From CASFRF01 sp031549345 (GTDB lineage: Bacteria > Verrucomicrobiota > Lentisphaeria > Victivallales > Victivallaceae), in the NCBI GenBank assembly GCA_031549345.1, contig JAVBPY010000011.1, positions 1 through 64,000 on the forward strand: DNA of 64,000 nt, given 5' to 3'. Of this stretch, positions 1 through 8,081 are shown one piece after another. Each line of letters begins with the position of its first letter. Within the stretch, counting starts at the first letter, position 1. The notes beneath the pieces are model-generated. The model did not search any database. It was not told the DNA's origin and saw only the letters and a program-made list of their open reading frames with translations. Both the position numbers and the translations under genes were made by a program.

Positions 1-1
1 G

Positions 2-679
2 GACGCTTTAGGACAAGCCCACGCATGGTGGTGCATTGGCCGGGCTATTGATGGGGCCGTCGCTGCCGCAGGAGCTGTCGCCGATGGGGCCGTTTTCGTG
101 GCGGAAGTCGTTGCGGACACAACCGCCTATGTTTTCAGCGACGAGGCTCTTTTTATTGGGTGGTTTAGTGGAGGAGTTGGCGACATACTCGCTGGCTTGG
201 GCCAAATGGGCATGCTTCGGTTCGGTCCGGGAGGAGAGCTGATTGCTCAGGGAATTGCTAAGCCGATTAATAATCTCGCACTGGATATTGCGGCTGTTGT
301 TTACGGAAACACCTATGGTAAATATATGGGCATTCAGACTGGAGTAGCTCAAAATTCTCCTGTAGCAATAGTTGCGGCAGCTGTGATTCCTAATACGGGC
401 AACTATACTGGCGCAGGCGTGGGAACCGATCAAATCCCCAATGGGTATGTTCCTTTTGCAGGAAAGGATACCCGTTCAGAGAATGCCGCCAATAAGCATG
501 ACAAAGCGCTTGATGATAAATTAATTTCACCAGGAAAAGCGCATGCAAACTGGGTTTGGGATTCGTACTTCGGCCCGGGTACAGAACCTGGCCCTATAGG
601 GCAGGCTATCCGGGCAGCAGGGACTATTCCGTTCCTTATTGGAGCAATGGTCCAATGGAATGATGGAGAAAAAAAATGA
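2..679 (+). CDS. C-terminal part of an RHS-type protein (toxin tip), cut by the window edge
   Basis: The frame is open from base 2, so this is the 3' end of a longer gene. A GTG at 98 could be taken for a start, but the upstream residues are in frame and the context of RHS tips argues for a tail. The visible part is Gly/Ala-rich with weakly hydrophobic stretches, then a short polar motif, NKHDKALDD, followed by a Gly/Ala/Trp-rich end. A His-Asp pair followed by an acidic residue loosely resembles phospholipase A2-like toxin domains, but this is only a hint. The stop overlaps the start of the next gene by ATGA, typical of a toxin-immunity pair. No RHS-core motif remains inside the window, so the RHS assignment rests on the neighbouring array. 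Confidence 0.55.
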   Translation, partial: DALGQAHAWWCIGRAIDGAVAAAGAVADGAVFVAEVVADTTAYVFSDEALFIGWFSGGVGDILAGLGQMGMLRFGPGGELIAQGIAKPINNLALDIAAVVYGNTYGKYMGIQTGVAQNSPVAIVAAAVIPNTGNYTGAGVGTDQIPNGYVPFAGKDTRSENAANKHDKALDDKLISPGKAHANWVWDSYFGPGTEPGPIGQAIRAAGTIPFLIGAMVQWNDGEKK

Positions 680-1236
680 ATCGGGGACCTTATTCTTTAT
701 GCTTATTCTTTATCTGCGCTCTTGTGGGGTGCGCCTGGGGATGCGCATCTCCTCGAAATAATAACGATAGAGTAATATATTATTTTACCGCTCACCCAAA
801 CGCCGGTGAATATTCGGATGCATATTCTGAAAAAATATTTCTCCTTGTCCAAAAGATATCTGCAGAATATGGATTTGAATACCGGGGACGCCGGGATCAA
901 GACGGCCAAATGAAAGCATTCTTGTTTTATGACGAATCAAAAAATGTTGCCTGTTATTATACCTGGGATACGATGCGCATCACCATCAAAACACAACCAT
1001 TTTGGCGATTCAGCAAAGAGTTTCCCTCGTTTCTGACGGCCTTGCACAAAAATTTGCAAGAAAATGGATTCAGGTATCGATATGAAACAAAACTTTTCCC
1101 CAGTCCCATACTTACCGGCGGGATTACTAACTTTTCAGGCAGGTTTGTGACGGAAAATGATAATCTTATGACCGAATACTGCATGGATGAATATCCGTTG
1201 CCCCAAGAACAAGTAACCCGTGGCAATGAAAGGTAA
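676..1236 (+). CDS. Lipoprotein, candidate immunity protein of the first RHS tip
   Basis: This 186-residue protein starts with a short positively charged segment, a hydrophobic stretch and a Cys-containing lipobox-like site (ALVGC around residues 15-19), so it is probably a lipid-anchored periplasmic protein. The start overlaps the upstream stop as ATGA. The middle holds the motif MRITIKTQP after a Cys-Tyr-Tyr and Trp-Asp pair. The same block occurs in the next gene, so the two are paralogues. I recognise no family. Position directly after an RHS tip, lipoprotein localisation and local duplication suggest immunity to a periplasm-acting toxin. This is inference from context. Confidence 0.6.
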   Translation: MNRGPYSLCLFFICALVGCAWGCASPRNNNDRVIYYFTAHPNAGEYSDAYSEKIFLLVQKISAEYGFEYRGRRDQDGQMKAFLFYDESKNVACYYTWDTMRITIKTQPFWRFSKEFPSFLTALHKNLQENGFRYRYETKLFPSPILTGGITNFSGRFVTENDNLMTEYCMDEYPLPQEQVTRGNER

Positions 1237-1245
1237 ACCGTATCC

Positions 1246-1737
1246 ATGGATAGAATACGTTATTTCCTTTATCTCTTCTTGATGCTTTGGGTGATTGTCG
1301 GCAGCACTGGTTGCCTATATGTACGAACAGATTTTGTGAATTATTATTTTACAATTCATCCAGAAGGCCCTGATGATGCGGCTAAGTATTCGGAAAAGGC
1401 ATTTCATCTACTCCAAGAGGTTTGTGGCGAGTATGGATTTGAAAACCCAGAGCGCATAAAGCGAGATGACAGTGTAAGTATATTTTTGTTGTACAATAAA
1501 TCGATGAATATTTCTTGCTACTATGCTTGGGATGCCATGCGCATTACCATAAAAACTCAGCCCTATCTGCGTGCCAGCGAAAAAACGCATCTTTTCATTG
1601 ATACACTGCGCGAGAGGCTGGAGAAAGCTGGATTCAAATATCGATATGAATGGAATCGGTACCATATATGGAATCAATGCCCGACTGGCCTGGAAAGCTA
1701 CCTTGAAAGAGACTGGATACTTGCAATAACAGGTTGA
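1246..1737 (+). CDS. Lipoprotein paralogue, second candidate immunity protein
   Basis: This 163-residue protein has an N-terminal hydrophobic segment ending in a lipobox-like STGC (about residues 20-23). From the segment NYYFTIHPEG onward it follows the preceding gene: CYYAWDAMRITIKTQP here against CYYTWDTMRITIKTQP there, and both end with GFKYRYE or GFRYRYE before diverging. It is therefore a tandem duplicate of the 676-1236 gene with a different C-terminus. It starts 9 bases after its neighbour's stop and its own stop overlaps the possible TTG start of the next RHS fragment. Duplicated, diverging immunity genes are common behind exchangeable RHS tips. No enzymatic motif is seen. Confidence 0.6.
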   Translation: MDRIRYFLYLFLMLWVIVGSTGCLYVRTDFVNYYFTIHPEGPDDAAKYSEKAFHLLQEVCGEYGFENPERIKRDDSVSIFLLYNKSMNISCYYAWDAMRITIKTQPYLRASEKTHLFIDTLRERLEKAGFKYRYEWNRYHIWNQCPTGLESYLERDWILAITG

Positions 1738-2552
1738 ATAGTTTGAAAAAACGAAAGAAACGGCGAAAATCGGGAAAACACGTGAAATTCGTCTACGACG
1801 GTTACAAGTTGATCGAAGAGCTCAATGCGTTAAACGCAAACGCCTCCCTCCGCCGTTACACCTGGCAGCCGGAGGAACTTGGGATGGATGTTCCCTTGAC
1901 AGTCACTGAAGGTGGTGCCATGTACTACTACCATACCGACGCGAACAAAAACATCACCGAGCTGACCGATGCCGAAGGCGCGGTGGTCGCCCATTACGAG
2001 TACAGCCCCTTCGGCCAGCAAACCGCCGCGACCGGCGTTTACGCCGCCACCAACCCGTTCCGCTTCAGCAGCGAATACTTCGATGAAGAAACCCAGCTCG
2101 TTTACTACAACTACCGCGACTACAGCCCCGACATGGGGCGATGGCTCTCCCGCGACCCCATCGGGGAAGAAGGGGGGTACAATTTGTACAGGATGGTTTC
2201 CAATAATACAATTAATCGTTTCGATTTCTTAGGACTGGGACTCAGGGATGTCCTTTGTTGGATTTTTTCCCTTTTTGGCGACGAAGTAGGTAGAAAGGCT
2301 AAAATTGCCAACGAAATTGTCAAACTTGGAGAAGTCGCTACAGAAAAAAATACACCCGATGCCGCCCTTACCGCCATAGAGTATTTGACCCCATTTCAAC
2401 CCGATCCAGTTAATGCCGCTCAGAATATGCGCGATGTAATCCTTCCTGCTCTCGGAGGAAATTCTGATGTTGTTAATGAAAAAAATAAGAAAAAGAAGGA
2501 AGATAAGGCGGCGGCAGAGAGAAAGTTGATTGAAGACCTGGAAAATATGTGA
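1734..2552 (+). CDS. Orphan RHS tip: RHS-core remnant plus unknown C-terminal domain
   Basis: Only the end of an RHS core is present (residues about 14-155). It contains the tandem YYYHTDANKNITELTD, YEYSPFG and YYNYRDYSPDMGRWLSRDPI motifs that close RHS cages. About 110 residues follow that do not match the other tips and lack a motif I recognise; they are rich in Lys and Glu at the end. The start is a TTG overlapping the previous stop, and the first 13 residues (Lys/Arg-rich) are not RHS-like. Clear homology begins near base 1773. The core remnant is near-identical in DNA to 6241-6650. This is a displaced tip rather than a full secreted RHS protein. The following Sel1-repeat gene overlaps its stop and is its likely immunity partner. 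Confidence 0.7.
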   Translation: MNSLKKRKKRRKSGKHVKFVYDGYKLIEELNALNANASLRRYTWQPEELGMDVPLTVTEGGAMYYYHTDANKNITELTDAEGAVVAHYEYSPFGQQTAATGVYAATNPFRFSSEYFDEETQLVYYNYRDYSPDMGRWLSRDPIGEEGGYNLYRMVSNNTINRFDFLGLGLRDVLCWIFSLFGDEVGRKAKIANEIVKLGEVATEKNTPDAALTAIEYLTPFQPDPVNAAQNMRDVILPALGGNSDVVNEKNKKKKEDKAAAERKLIEDLENM

Positions 2553-3406
2553 TGAACGCAAATATGAAAATCGACTCAACAAAAATATCGCTTATTATTA
2601 TTTCACCTTTGATCATCCTCGTGATCGTTGGAATAATATACTGCACGGCACCCGGTCGCGCAACGCTTGCTCACGGTATTGAGTATTACGATTCAGGCAA
2701 TGCCAGGAAGGCGTATGAAATATTTTTGCGTTATGCAGAAAAAAAAGAACCTATCGCAATGTATTATTTGGGAGCAATGTATTATGACGGAATTCACGTT
2801 TCCAGAGATCGAAAAAAAGCTTTTTTCTGGTTTCAGGAAGCTGCTAAGCGCGGAGAACCGCGCTCTCAACACAATGTTTCCATTTTCTATTTTGAAGGAG
2901 ATGGTGTTCTAAAGGATGATGGCCTTTCATTAACTTGGCTGAAACGTGCGGCCGAAAACAATCTTCCAGCCGCCCAGCTTGATCTTTCTGCATCATATAT
3001 ATCGGGAGATTTGGGCGAATCAAACGTTAAAGCGGGGATGGAAATATTAAAGAAAATGGCACCTGAAAGTTCCATTGCACAAGCCCGACTTGGTACACTT
3101 TACTTGGAAGGTAAATTTTGTCAACAAAATATACAGCGCGGTTTATATTTTTTGTCGAGTGCTGCAAAGTCTGGTGCGCCTCACGCCAAGGCTATTCTTG
3201 GGCATTATTTTTACGAAGGAAAGTTTCTTGAAAAAGATTTGGAATTAGGCAAAGAATTGCTTCTAGAGGCCGCAATCAAGGATAAGGATGATTTTGCATT
3301 TGAATTGCTAAAGGCTATTGTGGAGCGACACAAAAAAGAGCGCGAAGACACACAAGTAAAAAAAGAGTCCGAAGACACACAAGTAAAAAAAGAGCCCGAA
3401 AAATAA
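2549..3406 (+). CDS. Membrane-anchored Sel1-repeat protein, candidate immunity protein
   Basis: The N-terminus carries one long hydrophobic helix (about residues 13-33), followed by Sel1-like (TPR-type) repeats from about residue 40 to 250. These are recognisable by AMYYLGAMYYDG, AFFWFQEAAKRGEP and similar units of about 36 residues. Such repeats are protein-binding scaffolds. GTG at 2549 overlaps the upstream stop, and ATG at 2552 is an equally good start. The C-terminus has a perfect 27-bp tandem duplication encoding the nine-residue unit EDTQVKKES/P. One membrane helix would place the repeats outside the cytoplasm. Placement after an RHS tip suggests neutralising that tip by binding. Function is inferred from context. 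Confidence 0.65.
   Translation: MMNANMKIDSTKISLIIISPLIILVIVGIIYCTAPGRATLAHGIEYYDSGNARKAYEIFLRYAEKKEPIAMYYLGAMYYDGIHVSRDRKKAFFWFQEAAKRGEPRSQHNVSIFYFEGDGVLKDDGLSLTWLKRAAENNLPAAQLDLSASYISGDLGESNVKAGMEILKKMAPESSIAQARLGTLYLEGKFCQQNIQRGLYFLSSAAKSGAPHAKAILGHYFYEGKFLEKDLELGKELLLEAAIKDKDDFAFELLKAIVERHKKEREDTQVKKESEDTQVKKEPEK
3344..3397 (+). repeat. 27-bp tandem duplication inside the Sel1-repeat gene
   Basis: The unit beginning GAAGACACACAAGTAAA occurs at 3344 and again at 3371. It keeps the reading frame and encodes EDTQVKKE twice at the very end of the protein. The two copies differ only near their ends, so the duplication looks recent. Confidence 0.8.
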
Positions 3407-4384
3407 ATGGCAAGTGCTGGCGAACTAATTCAAGGCAACATGCTGACGCGCGACGGCTGGACGCAGGAGTGGAACGGCGAAAACCGCCTGATCCGCATGA
3501 CTAAAGGTGCTCAGCGGTTGGAGTTCGACTACGACTACATGGGCCGCCGGATCTTCAAAAAGGTCTACAACGGCGAAGGCCTGGAAAAGCACTTGAAATT
3601 CGTCTACGATGGCTATAAGTTAATCGAGGAGCTGGACGGCATGAACGGCGACGCGGTCTTGCGCCGCTACGCCTGGCAGTCGGAGGTACTCGGGCTGGAC
3701 GTTCCGTTGATGGTAAGCGAAGGAGGCGCGACCTACTACTATCACACCGACGCAAACAAAAACATCACCGAGCTGACAGACGTGGATGGCGCCGTAGTCG
3801 CCCACTACGAGTACAGCCCCTTCGGCCAGCAAACCGCCGCCACCGGTGCTTACGCCGCCGCCAACCCGTTCCGCTTTTCGAGCGAGTACTTCGACGAAGA
3901 AACCCAGCTCATCTACTACAACTACCGTTACTACAGCCCCGAAATGGGCCGCTGGCTCTCGAGAGATCCAATCGAAGAACAAGGCGGATGGAATCTCTAC
4001 GGAATGGTTCGCAACAACCCGATCCAATTCGTCGACCATAATGGGGAGGAAGTTATTACCGTAATTGTTGTTGGCGTAGGGATTGCTGCTGGACTTTTAC
4101 TGGGTGGTTGCGGGGACTCGAAACCAGGAAAAAGCCCTGGGAAAAATCTTGAATTGGATGATCTCGTGGATGCTTTAAATGCCTATAATGATGTTAAATC
4201 TGTGATGAATGCAATCGAGGCATTGACGAATGAAGATAATACGGACAACAAGTTAATTATGGTTGAAGATGCAACACAAAATATTTGGCCTGGTGATATA
4301 AATCCTGCTCTACAAATGCGCGTGAACATACTTTCAGATACAAAAGGAATCGGAAAACCGAAAAAAACCTCTGACGGAAAATAG
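3407..4384 (+). CDS. Orphan RHS tip: RHS-core remnant plus hydrophobic C-terminal domain
   Basis: The ATG follows the previous stop directly. Ten non-RHS residues lead into NMLTRDGWTQEWNGENRL, from which the protein follows the RHS core through YYYHTDANKNITELTD and MGRWLSRDPIEEQGGWNLYG (about residues 11-200). The tip begins after DHNGEE with a strongly hydrophobic run (VITVIVVGVGIAAGLLLGG) and continues for about 90 mostly polar residues. The hydrophobic segment could insert into a membrane, but no catalytic motif is visible. The core part is almost identical in DNA to 6098-6655. A Sel1-repeat lipoprotein follows 4 bases downstream and is the likely immunity partner. Confidence 0.7.
   Translation: MASAGELIQGNMLTRDGWTQEWNGENRLIRMTKGAQRLEFDYDYMGRRIFKKVYNGEGLEKHLKFVYDGYKLIEELDGMNGDAVLRRYAWQSEVLGLDVPLMVSEGGATYYYHTDANKNITELTDVDGAVVAHYEYSPFGQQTAATGAYAAANPFRFSSEYFDEETQLIYYNYRYYSPEMGRWLSRDPIEEQGGWNLYGMVRNNPIQFVDHNGEEVITVIVVGVGIAAGLLLGGCGDSKPGKSPGKNLELDDLVDALNAYNDVKSVMNAIEALTNEDNTDNKLIMVEDATQNIWPGDINPALQMRVNILSDTKGIGKPKKTSDGK
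3438..4010 (+). repeat. RHS-core direct repeat, copy matching 6098-6655
   Basis: The stretch starting ACATGCTGACGCGCGACGGC at 3438 recurs with few changes at 6098, and both run to the DPIEEQGGW codons. A shorter copy, 1773-2180, matches 6241-6650. The three copies lie in the same orientation and flank the AT-richer tip and immunity genes, so they can recombine to swap or delete tips. Confidence 0.75.
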
Positions 4385-4388
4385 CAAT

Positions 4389-5390
4389 ATGAAGCAGTGT
4401 AGATACATATTGGTGTTTAGTCTGTTGCTTTTTGGGGGATGCAAAAAAGAATTATCATTGGAAGAAGCTCAAAGCCTGTATCGGGAGAAGAATTATTCTG
4501 AGGCGTATGCTGCTTTTCTTCAATTGCAAAAAAAATCAGATGATCCACTGGTATTGGCTTATTTGGGGGTGATGCTTTCCGAGGGGCAAGGCGTTGCCTC
4601 TGAGCCCCATAAAGGTAATAAATTTTTGCAGAAAGCAGCGGAGGAGAATCAACCTGAAGCGCAATACCATCTGGCAGAACAATATGCAGATGGGAAAGGG
4701 GTTGTTAAAGATGAAAGACGGGCATTTTATTGGTATCGAAAGGCGGCAGAGAATGGAGTGAGCCAGGCTCAGTATAACTTAGCCGTTTGCTATAGATCCG
4801 GTCAAGGAACAAATATAAATCCGGAAGAAGCATTATTTTGGTTGAGGAAGGCTGCTGATAACGGCTTGCTTGAAGCAAAATTGCTATTAAGTGAGCTTTA
4901 CATTAATGGCAATACGGTCGACCAGGATGTTTCGAAAGGGTTGATGCTATTGGAAGAGGCGGCACAAGAGAACCATGCTGCGGCTATGGTTATTTTGGCG
5001 CGGCATTATTTTTCTGGGAACAATACAACAAGAAATCCTGAAAAGGGACTCGCACTACTTTGCGCGGCTGTTGAAAAAAATAATTCCGATGCGCAGTTTA
5101 TTTTAGGGGTAATGTATCTATCGGGAAATGAGGTTGCCGCTGACCGCAAAGAAGGGTTGCGTCTTTTAATGCTTTCCGCTATGCAAAAAAATCCGAAAGC
5201 CCTTATCTTGTTGGGGCTCATAGGGGAATCTCGCGATGCAGTAGAGAATGCGGAGAACCTCTTCGAGCAAGCTAAAAAGATAGTCAACGACGATGAGGAA
5301 TTCAATAGGCTCCATGACGATTACAAAAAGCTTATTGCCCCAAAAGGTACAAAGCGCACAACGCGGAAAAAAGATCCAACTGAGCCATAG
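4389..5390 (+). CDS. Sel1-repeat lipoprotein, candidate immunity protein
   Basis: A signal peptide ends in a clear lipobox (LFGGC, Cys at residue 18), so the protein should be lipid-anchored. About seven Sel1-like repeats fill residues 40-290, for example AQYHLAEQYADGKGV followed by AFYWYRKAAENGVSQAQYN. A basic Lys/Arg-rich tail closes the 333-residue protein. Starting 4 bases after the RHS tip stop, it pairs with that tip as the 2549-3406 gene pairs with its own. The two Sel1 proteins differ in anchoring (lipid here, a membrane helix there). Sel1-repeat proteins scaffold protein complexes. The immunity role is inference. Confidence 0.65.
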   Translation: MKQCRYILVFSLLLFGGCKKELSLEEAQSLYREKNYSEAYAAFLQLQKKSDDPLVLAYLGVMLSEGQGVASEPHKGNKFLQKAAEENQPEAQYHLAEQYADGKGVVKDERRAFYWYRKAAENGVSQAQYNLAVCYRSGQGTNINPEEALFWLRKAADNGLLEAKLLLSELYINGNTVDQDVSKGLMLLEEAAQENHAAAMVILARHYFSGNNTTRNPEKGLALLCAAVEKNNSDAQFILGVMYLSGNEVAADRKEGLRLLMLSAMQKNPKALILLGLIGESRDAVENAENLFEQAKKIVNDDEEFNRLHDDYKKLIAPKGTKRTTRKKDPTEP

Positions 5391-5400
5391 AATTTCGCAA

Positions 5401-6672
5401 ATGATGAATTTTCCAGGGGCAAAGGTGGATTATTCCGACGCCACAACGGACATTGTGTACACCTACAACCGCCTGGGGCAGACCGCAACGGTCGCGGACG
5501 CGGCGGGGGTGCGCACATTCGGTTACAACGGTCAGTTCGACCGGCTCATGGAAACAATCGCGGGGATTTACGGCAAAACACTGCGTTACAATTACGCGGA
5601 AACGGGGCTGAAAGGACGTGCGACGGGATTTTCGCTTGACAACGTGCCGAATGCCCTGTATACTTACGACGAGTACGGGCGACTGAACGGCGTAAACGGG
5701 ATCGCGTACGGCCGTCTGGCGAGCTCGGAGCTGATTGAAAACACAACCCGCCCCAACGGGGTGAACACGTCGTGGAGTTTTGAGTCGAATCGCAACCTTG
5801 TAACGCAGATCGTCCACGGCACGGTGGGGAACTACGGCTACACGAACGATGTCTTGGGCCGTCGGAGTACTATGACGCGCAACGCGGAGCTGCTGACCTA
5901 CGCCTACAACGACCGGAGCGAAGTAACCGGCGCGGTTTCGGACACCAATACCGCGTACAATTACAACTATAACTACGACTCGATCGGCAACCGCCAGAGC
6001 GCAAATCTGGCCGGAACGGCGTTCAGCTATAGCTCGAACGCGCTGAACCAGTACACCGCAATCAACACCGACGCGGCGACCTACGACGCGGACGGGAACA
6101 TGCTGACCCGCGACGGCTGGACGCAGGAGTGGAACGGCGAAAACCGCCTGATCCGCATGACACGTGGCGGCCAACGGTTGGAGTTCGACTACGACTACAT
6201 TGGCCGCCGGATCGAGAAAAAGGTGTACAGCGGGGAATCGCTGACGAAGCACACCCGTTTTGTCTATAACAGTTACAAGTTGATCGAAGAGCTCGATGCG
6301 TTGAACGAAAACGCTACCCTCCGCCGCTACACCTGGCAGCCGACGGAACTGGGGATGGACGTTCCGCTGACGGTCACGGAAGGTGATGCAATGTACTACT
6401 ACCATACCGACGCCAACAAAAACATCACCGAATTGACCGACGCGGAGGGCGCGGTGGTCGCGCACTACGAGTACAGCCCCTTCGGCGTCCAAACCGCCGC
6501 GACCGGCGCATACGCCGCGATCAACCCGTTCCGGTTTAGCAGCGAATATTTCGACGAAGAAACCGGCCTGGTCTACTACAACTACCGTTACTACAGCCCC
6601 GACATGGGGCGGTGGCTCTCCCGCGACCCCATCGAAGAACAAGGCGGATGGAAGTATGGTTTAGCCATATGA
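5401..6672 (+). CDS. RHS core fragment that has lost its toxin tip
   Basis: The protein holds many YD-type repeats (VYTYNRLGQTATV, LYTYDEYGRLNGV, YNYDSIGNRQ) and then the RHS-core end through MGRWLSRDPIEEQGGW. It stops abruptly seven residues later (KYGLAI). The frame is open upstream to about 5293, inside the preceding gene, but RHS homology begins near 5401, where two ATGs lie. No signal peptide or N-terminal half is present, so it is truncated at both ends. DNA identity to the 3407-4384 gene breaks exactly after the GGCGGATGGAA at about 6644-6654, which marks a recombination joint. It is probably not a functional effector and may serve as a donor for recombination. Confidence 0.7.
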   Translation: MMNFPGAKVDYSDATTDIVYTYNRLGQTATVADAAGVRTFGYNGQFDRLMETIAGIYGKTLRYNYAETGLKGRATGFSLDNVPNALYTYDEYGRLNGVNGIAYGRLASSELIENTTRPNGVNTSWSFESNRNLVTQIVHGTVGNYGYTNDVLGRRSTMTRNAELLTYAYNDRSEVTGAVSDTNTAYNYNYNYDSIGNRQSANLAGTAFSYSSNALNQYTAINTDAATYDADGNMLTRDGWTQEWNGENRLIRMTRGGQRLEFDYDYIGRRIEKKVYSGESLTKHTRFVYNSYKLIEELDALNENATLRRYTWQPTELGMDVPLTVTEGDAMYYYHTDANKNITELTDAEGAVVAHYEYSPFGVQTAATGAYAAINPFRFSSEYFDEETGLVYYNYRYYSPDMGRWLSRDPIEEQGGWKYGLAI

Positions 6673-7145
6673 CCTCCCTGGTTGGTATTCATCCTCATCG
6701 TAACAAAGTGCGATGATGTATACCAAAGGAAATCCTACCTCAAAAAGAACACTAATAGTATCGTTACATCCCTTCAAAAATCAGCCATTTCAGCTTTGCA
6801 ACAAAATCAATTCCCCGCTCAAAACCCTGTTTGCGTATATTTGCTTATTGAAGAAAATAACAATGATAGTTGAGCTCAAACCATTAGTAAGCATGACAAA
6901 AGAAATTCAGATGAATCACGACAGGAAACAACAGCGCAAATGCATTATATCAAACATGTTGCATTTATCAATTTTGCAAAACAAGAAAAAAAGGGGTGGT
7001 CCTCATTTCCCGCTCACCCCACCCACCCCGGCCCGCCCCGAACAATACAACGGGTACAGGGCCATCCGGCCCTGTTGCGCCGCCAGGCGCCGAGGGGGGG
7101 GCAAAGGGTCCGGCACTCTCCCATTTCGGAGGAAAAGAACCGAGG
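6673..7145. other. Intergenic region with no supported gene
   Basis: The first 300 bases are AT-rich and show no coding signal. Short frames here lack a ribosome-binding site and conserved motifs. The last 140 bases are C/G-rich and hold the mdh terminator candidate and a small dyad (ACAGGGCC at 7056 and GGCCCTGT at 7068). The left part probably contains debris from the RHS array, because it follows the recombination joint. Confidence 0.5.
6986..7020 (-). terminator. Candidate intrinsic terminator of mdh
   Basis: On the minus strand, GGGGTG (7020-7015) can pair with CACCCC (6998-6993) and is followed by seven T residues (6992-6986). The loop of 16 bases is long, so this is a moderate candidate. 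It lies about 125 bases beyond the mdh stop. Confidence 0.45.
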
Positions 7146-8081
7146 TTAAAACATCCCCATCTGATCCAGAACATTCATTTCGGAACGGACGGCGGCGGCG
7201 GAAGAAGCCAGGAGGCCGGACTCTTCGCGGGAAAGGGAAAGTTCAATCACCCGTTCGATGCCGTTTTTGCCGAGGACGACGGGAACGCCGAGATAGAGAT
7301 CGCGGAGACCGAATTCGCCGTTGAGCCAGGTGCTGACCGGCAAAATGCGGCGCTGATCGCAGACAATGGCTTCCACCATTTGGGACACGGCTGCGCCGGG
7401 AGCGTACCAGGCGGAGGTCCCCATAAGCTTCACGAGCTCGCCGCCGCCGGCTTTGGTGCGTTCGACGATGGCGTCCAACCGATCTTTGCCGAGGAGTTCG
7501 GTTACAGGTACACCGCCGGCGGTAGTGTAGCGCGGCAGGGGGACCATGGTATCACCGTGGCCGCCGAGGAGCTGCACTTGAATGTCGCGCGGAGAGATGT
7601 TCAACGCTTCCGCGAGGAAGGCGCGATAGCGTGCGGTGTCGAGGATTCCTGCCATGCCGAATACGCGCCGCGAATCCACACCGCTTGCGCGCAAAGCGCA
7701 GTAGCACATTACGTCCAAAGGATTGGATACAACAATGATTTTCGCATTGGGGGAGCAACGGACGATATTTTCCGTAACGGATTTTACGATGCCCGCGTTG
7801 GTTGAAATCAAGTCGTCCCGGCTCATCCCCGGTTTACGCGGAAAGCCCGACGTGATGACCACGACTTCGGAATCGGCTGTGGCCTTGTAGTCGTTCGTAA
7901 CGCCTTTGAGGCGTGTATCGAAAGATTTGATGGGCGCGCTCTGCCAAATATCCAGCGCTTTGCCTTCGGCGATTCCTTCCCGGATATCCAAAAGAATGAT
8001 TTCTTTGACAATGCCCCGTGTGGCAATGCAATCCGCACAGGCCGCCCCGACGTTTCCGGCTCCTACAATGGTAATTTTCAT
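7146..8081 (-). CDS. mdh: Malate dehydrogenase (LDH-like type)
   Basis: This NAD-dependent enzyme interconverts malate and oxaloacetate in the cytoplasm (TCA cycle). The Rossmann glycine motif GAGNVGAACA opens the 311-residue protein. An Arg in the substrate loop (GFPRKPGMSRDDL, about residues 80-92) marks malate rather than lactate specificity. The NPLD segment and the active-site His in GGHGDTMVPL (about residue 175) are all present. Length is normal for the LDH-like MDH group. It stands alone, with a 5' leader containing a terminator-like hairpin. Confidence 0.95.
   Translation of the reverse strand: MKITIVGAGNVGAACADCIATRGIVKEIILLDIREGIAEGKALDIWQSAPIKSFDTRLKGVTNDYKATADSEVVVITSGFPRKPGMSRDDLISTNAGIVKSVTENIVRCSPNAKIIVVSNPLDVMCYCALRASGVDSRRVFGMAGILDTARYRAFLAEALNISPRDIQVQLLGGHGDTMVPLPRYTTAGGVPVTELLGKDRLDAIVERTKAGGGELVKLMGTSAWYAPGAAVSQMVEAIVCDQRRILPVSTWLNGEFGLRDLYLGVPVVLGKNGIERVIELSLSREESGLLASSAAAVRSEMNVLDQMGMF

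Noticed and set aside
7056..7075. ACAGGGCC/GGCCCTGT dyad as mdh terminator
   Set aside because: No T-run follows on the minus strand; the candidate at 6986-7020 is better.
6996..7805. Plus-strand frame of 269 codons over mdh
   Set aside because: Antisense to a certain malate dehydrogenase and without family features.
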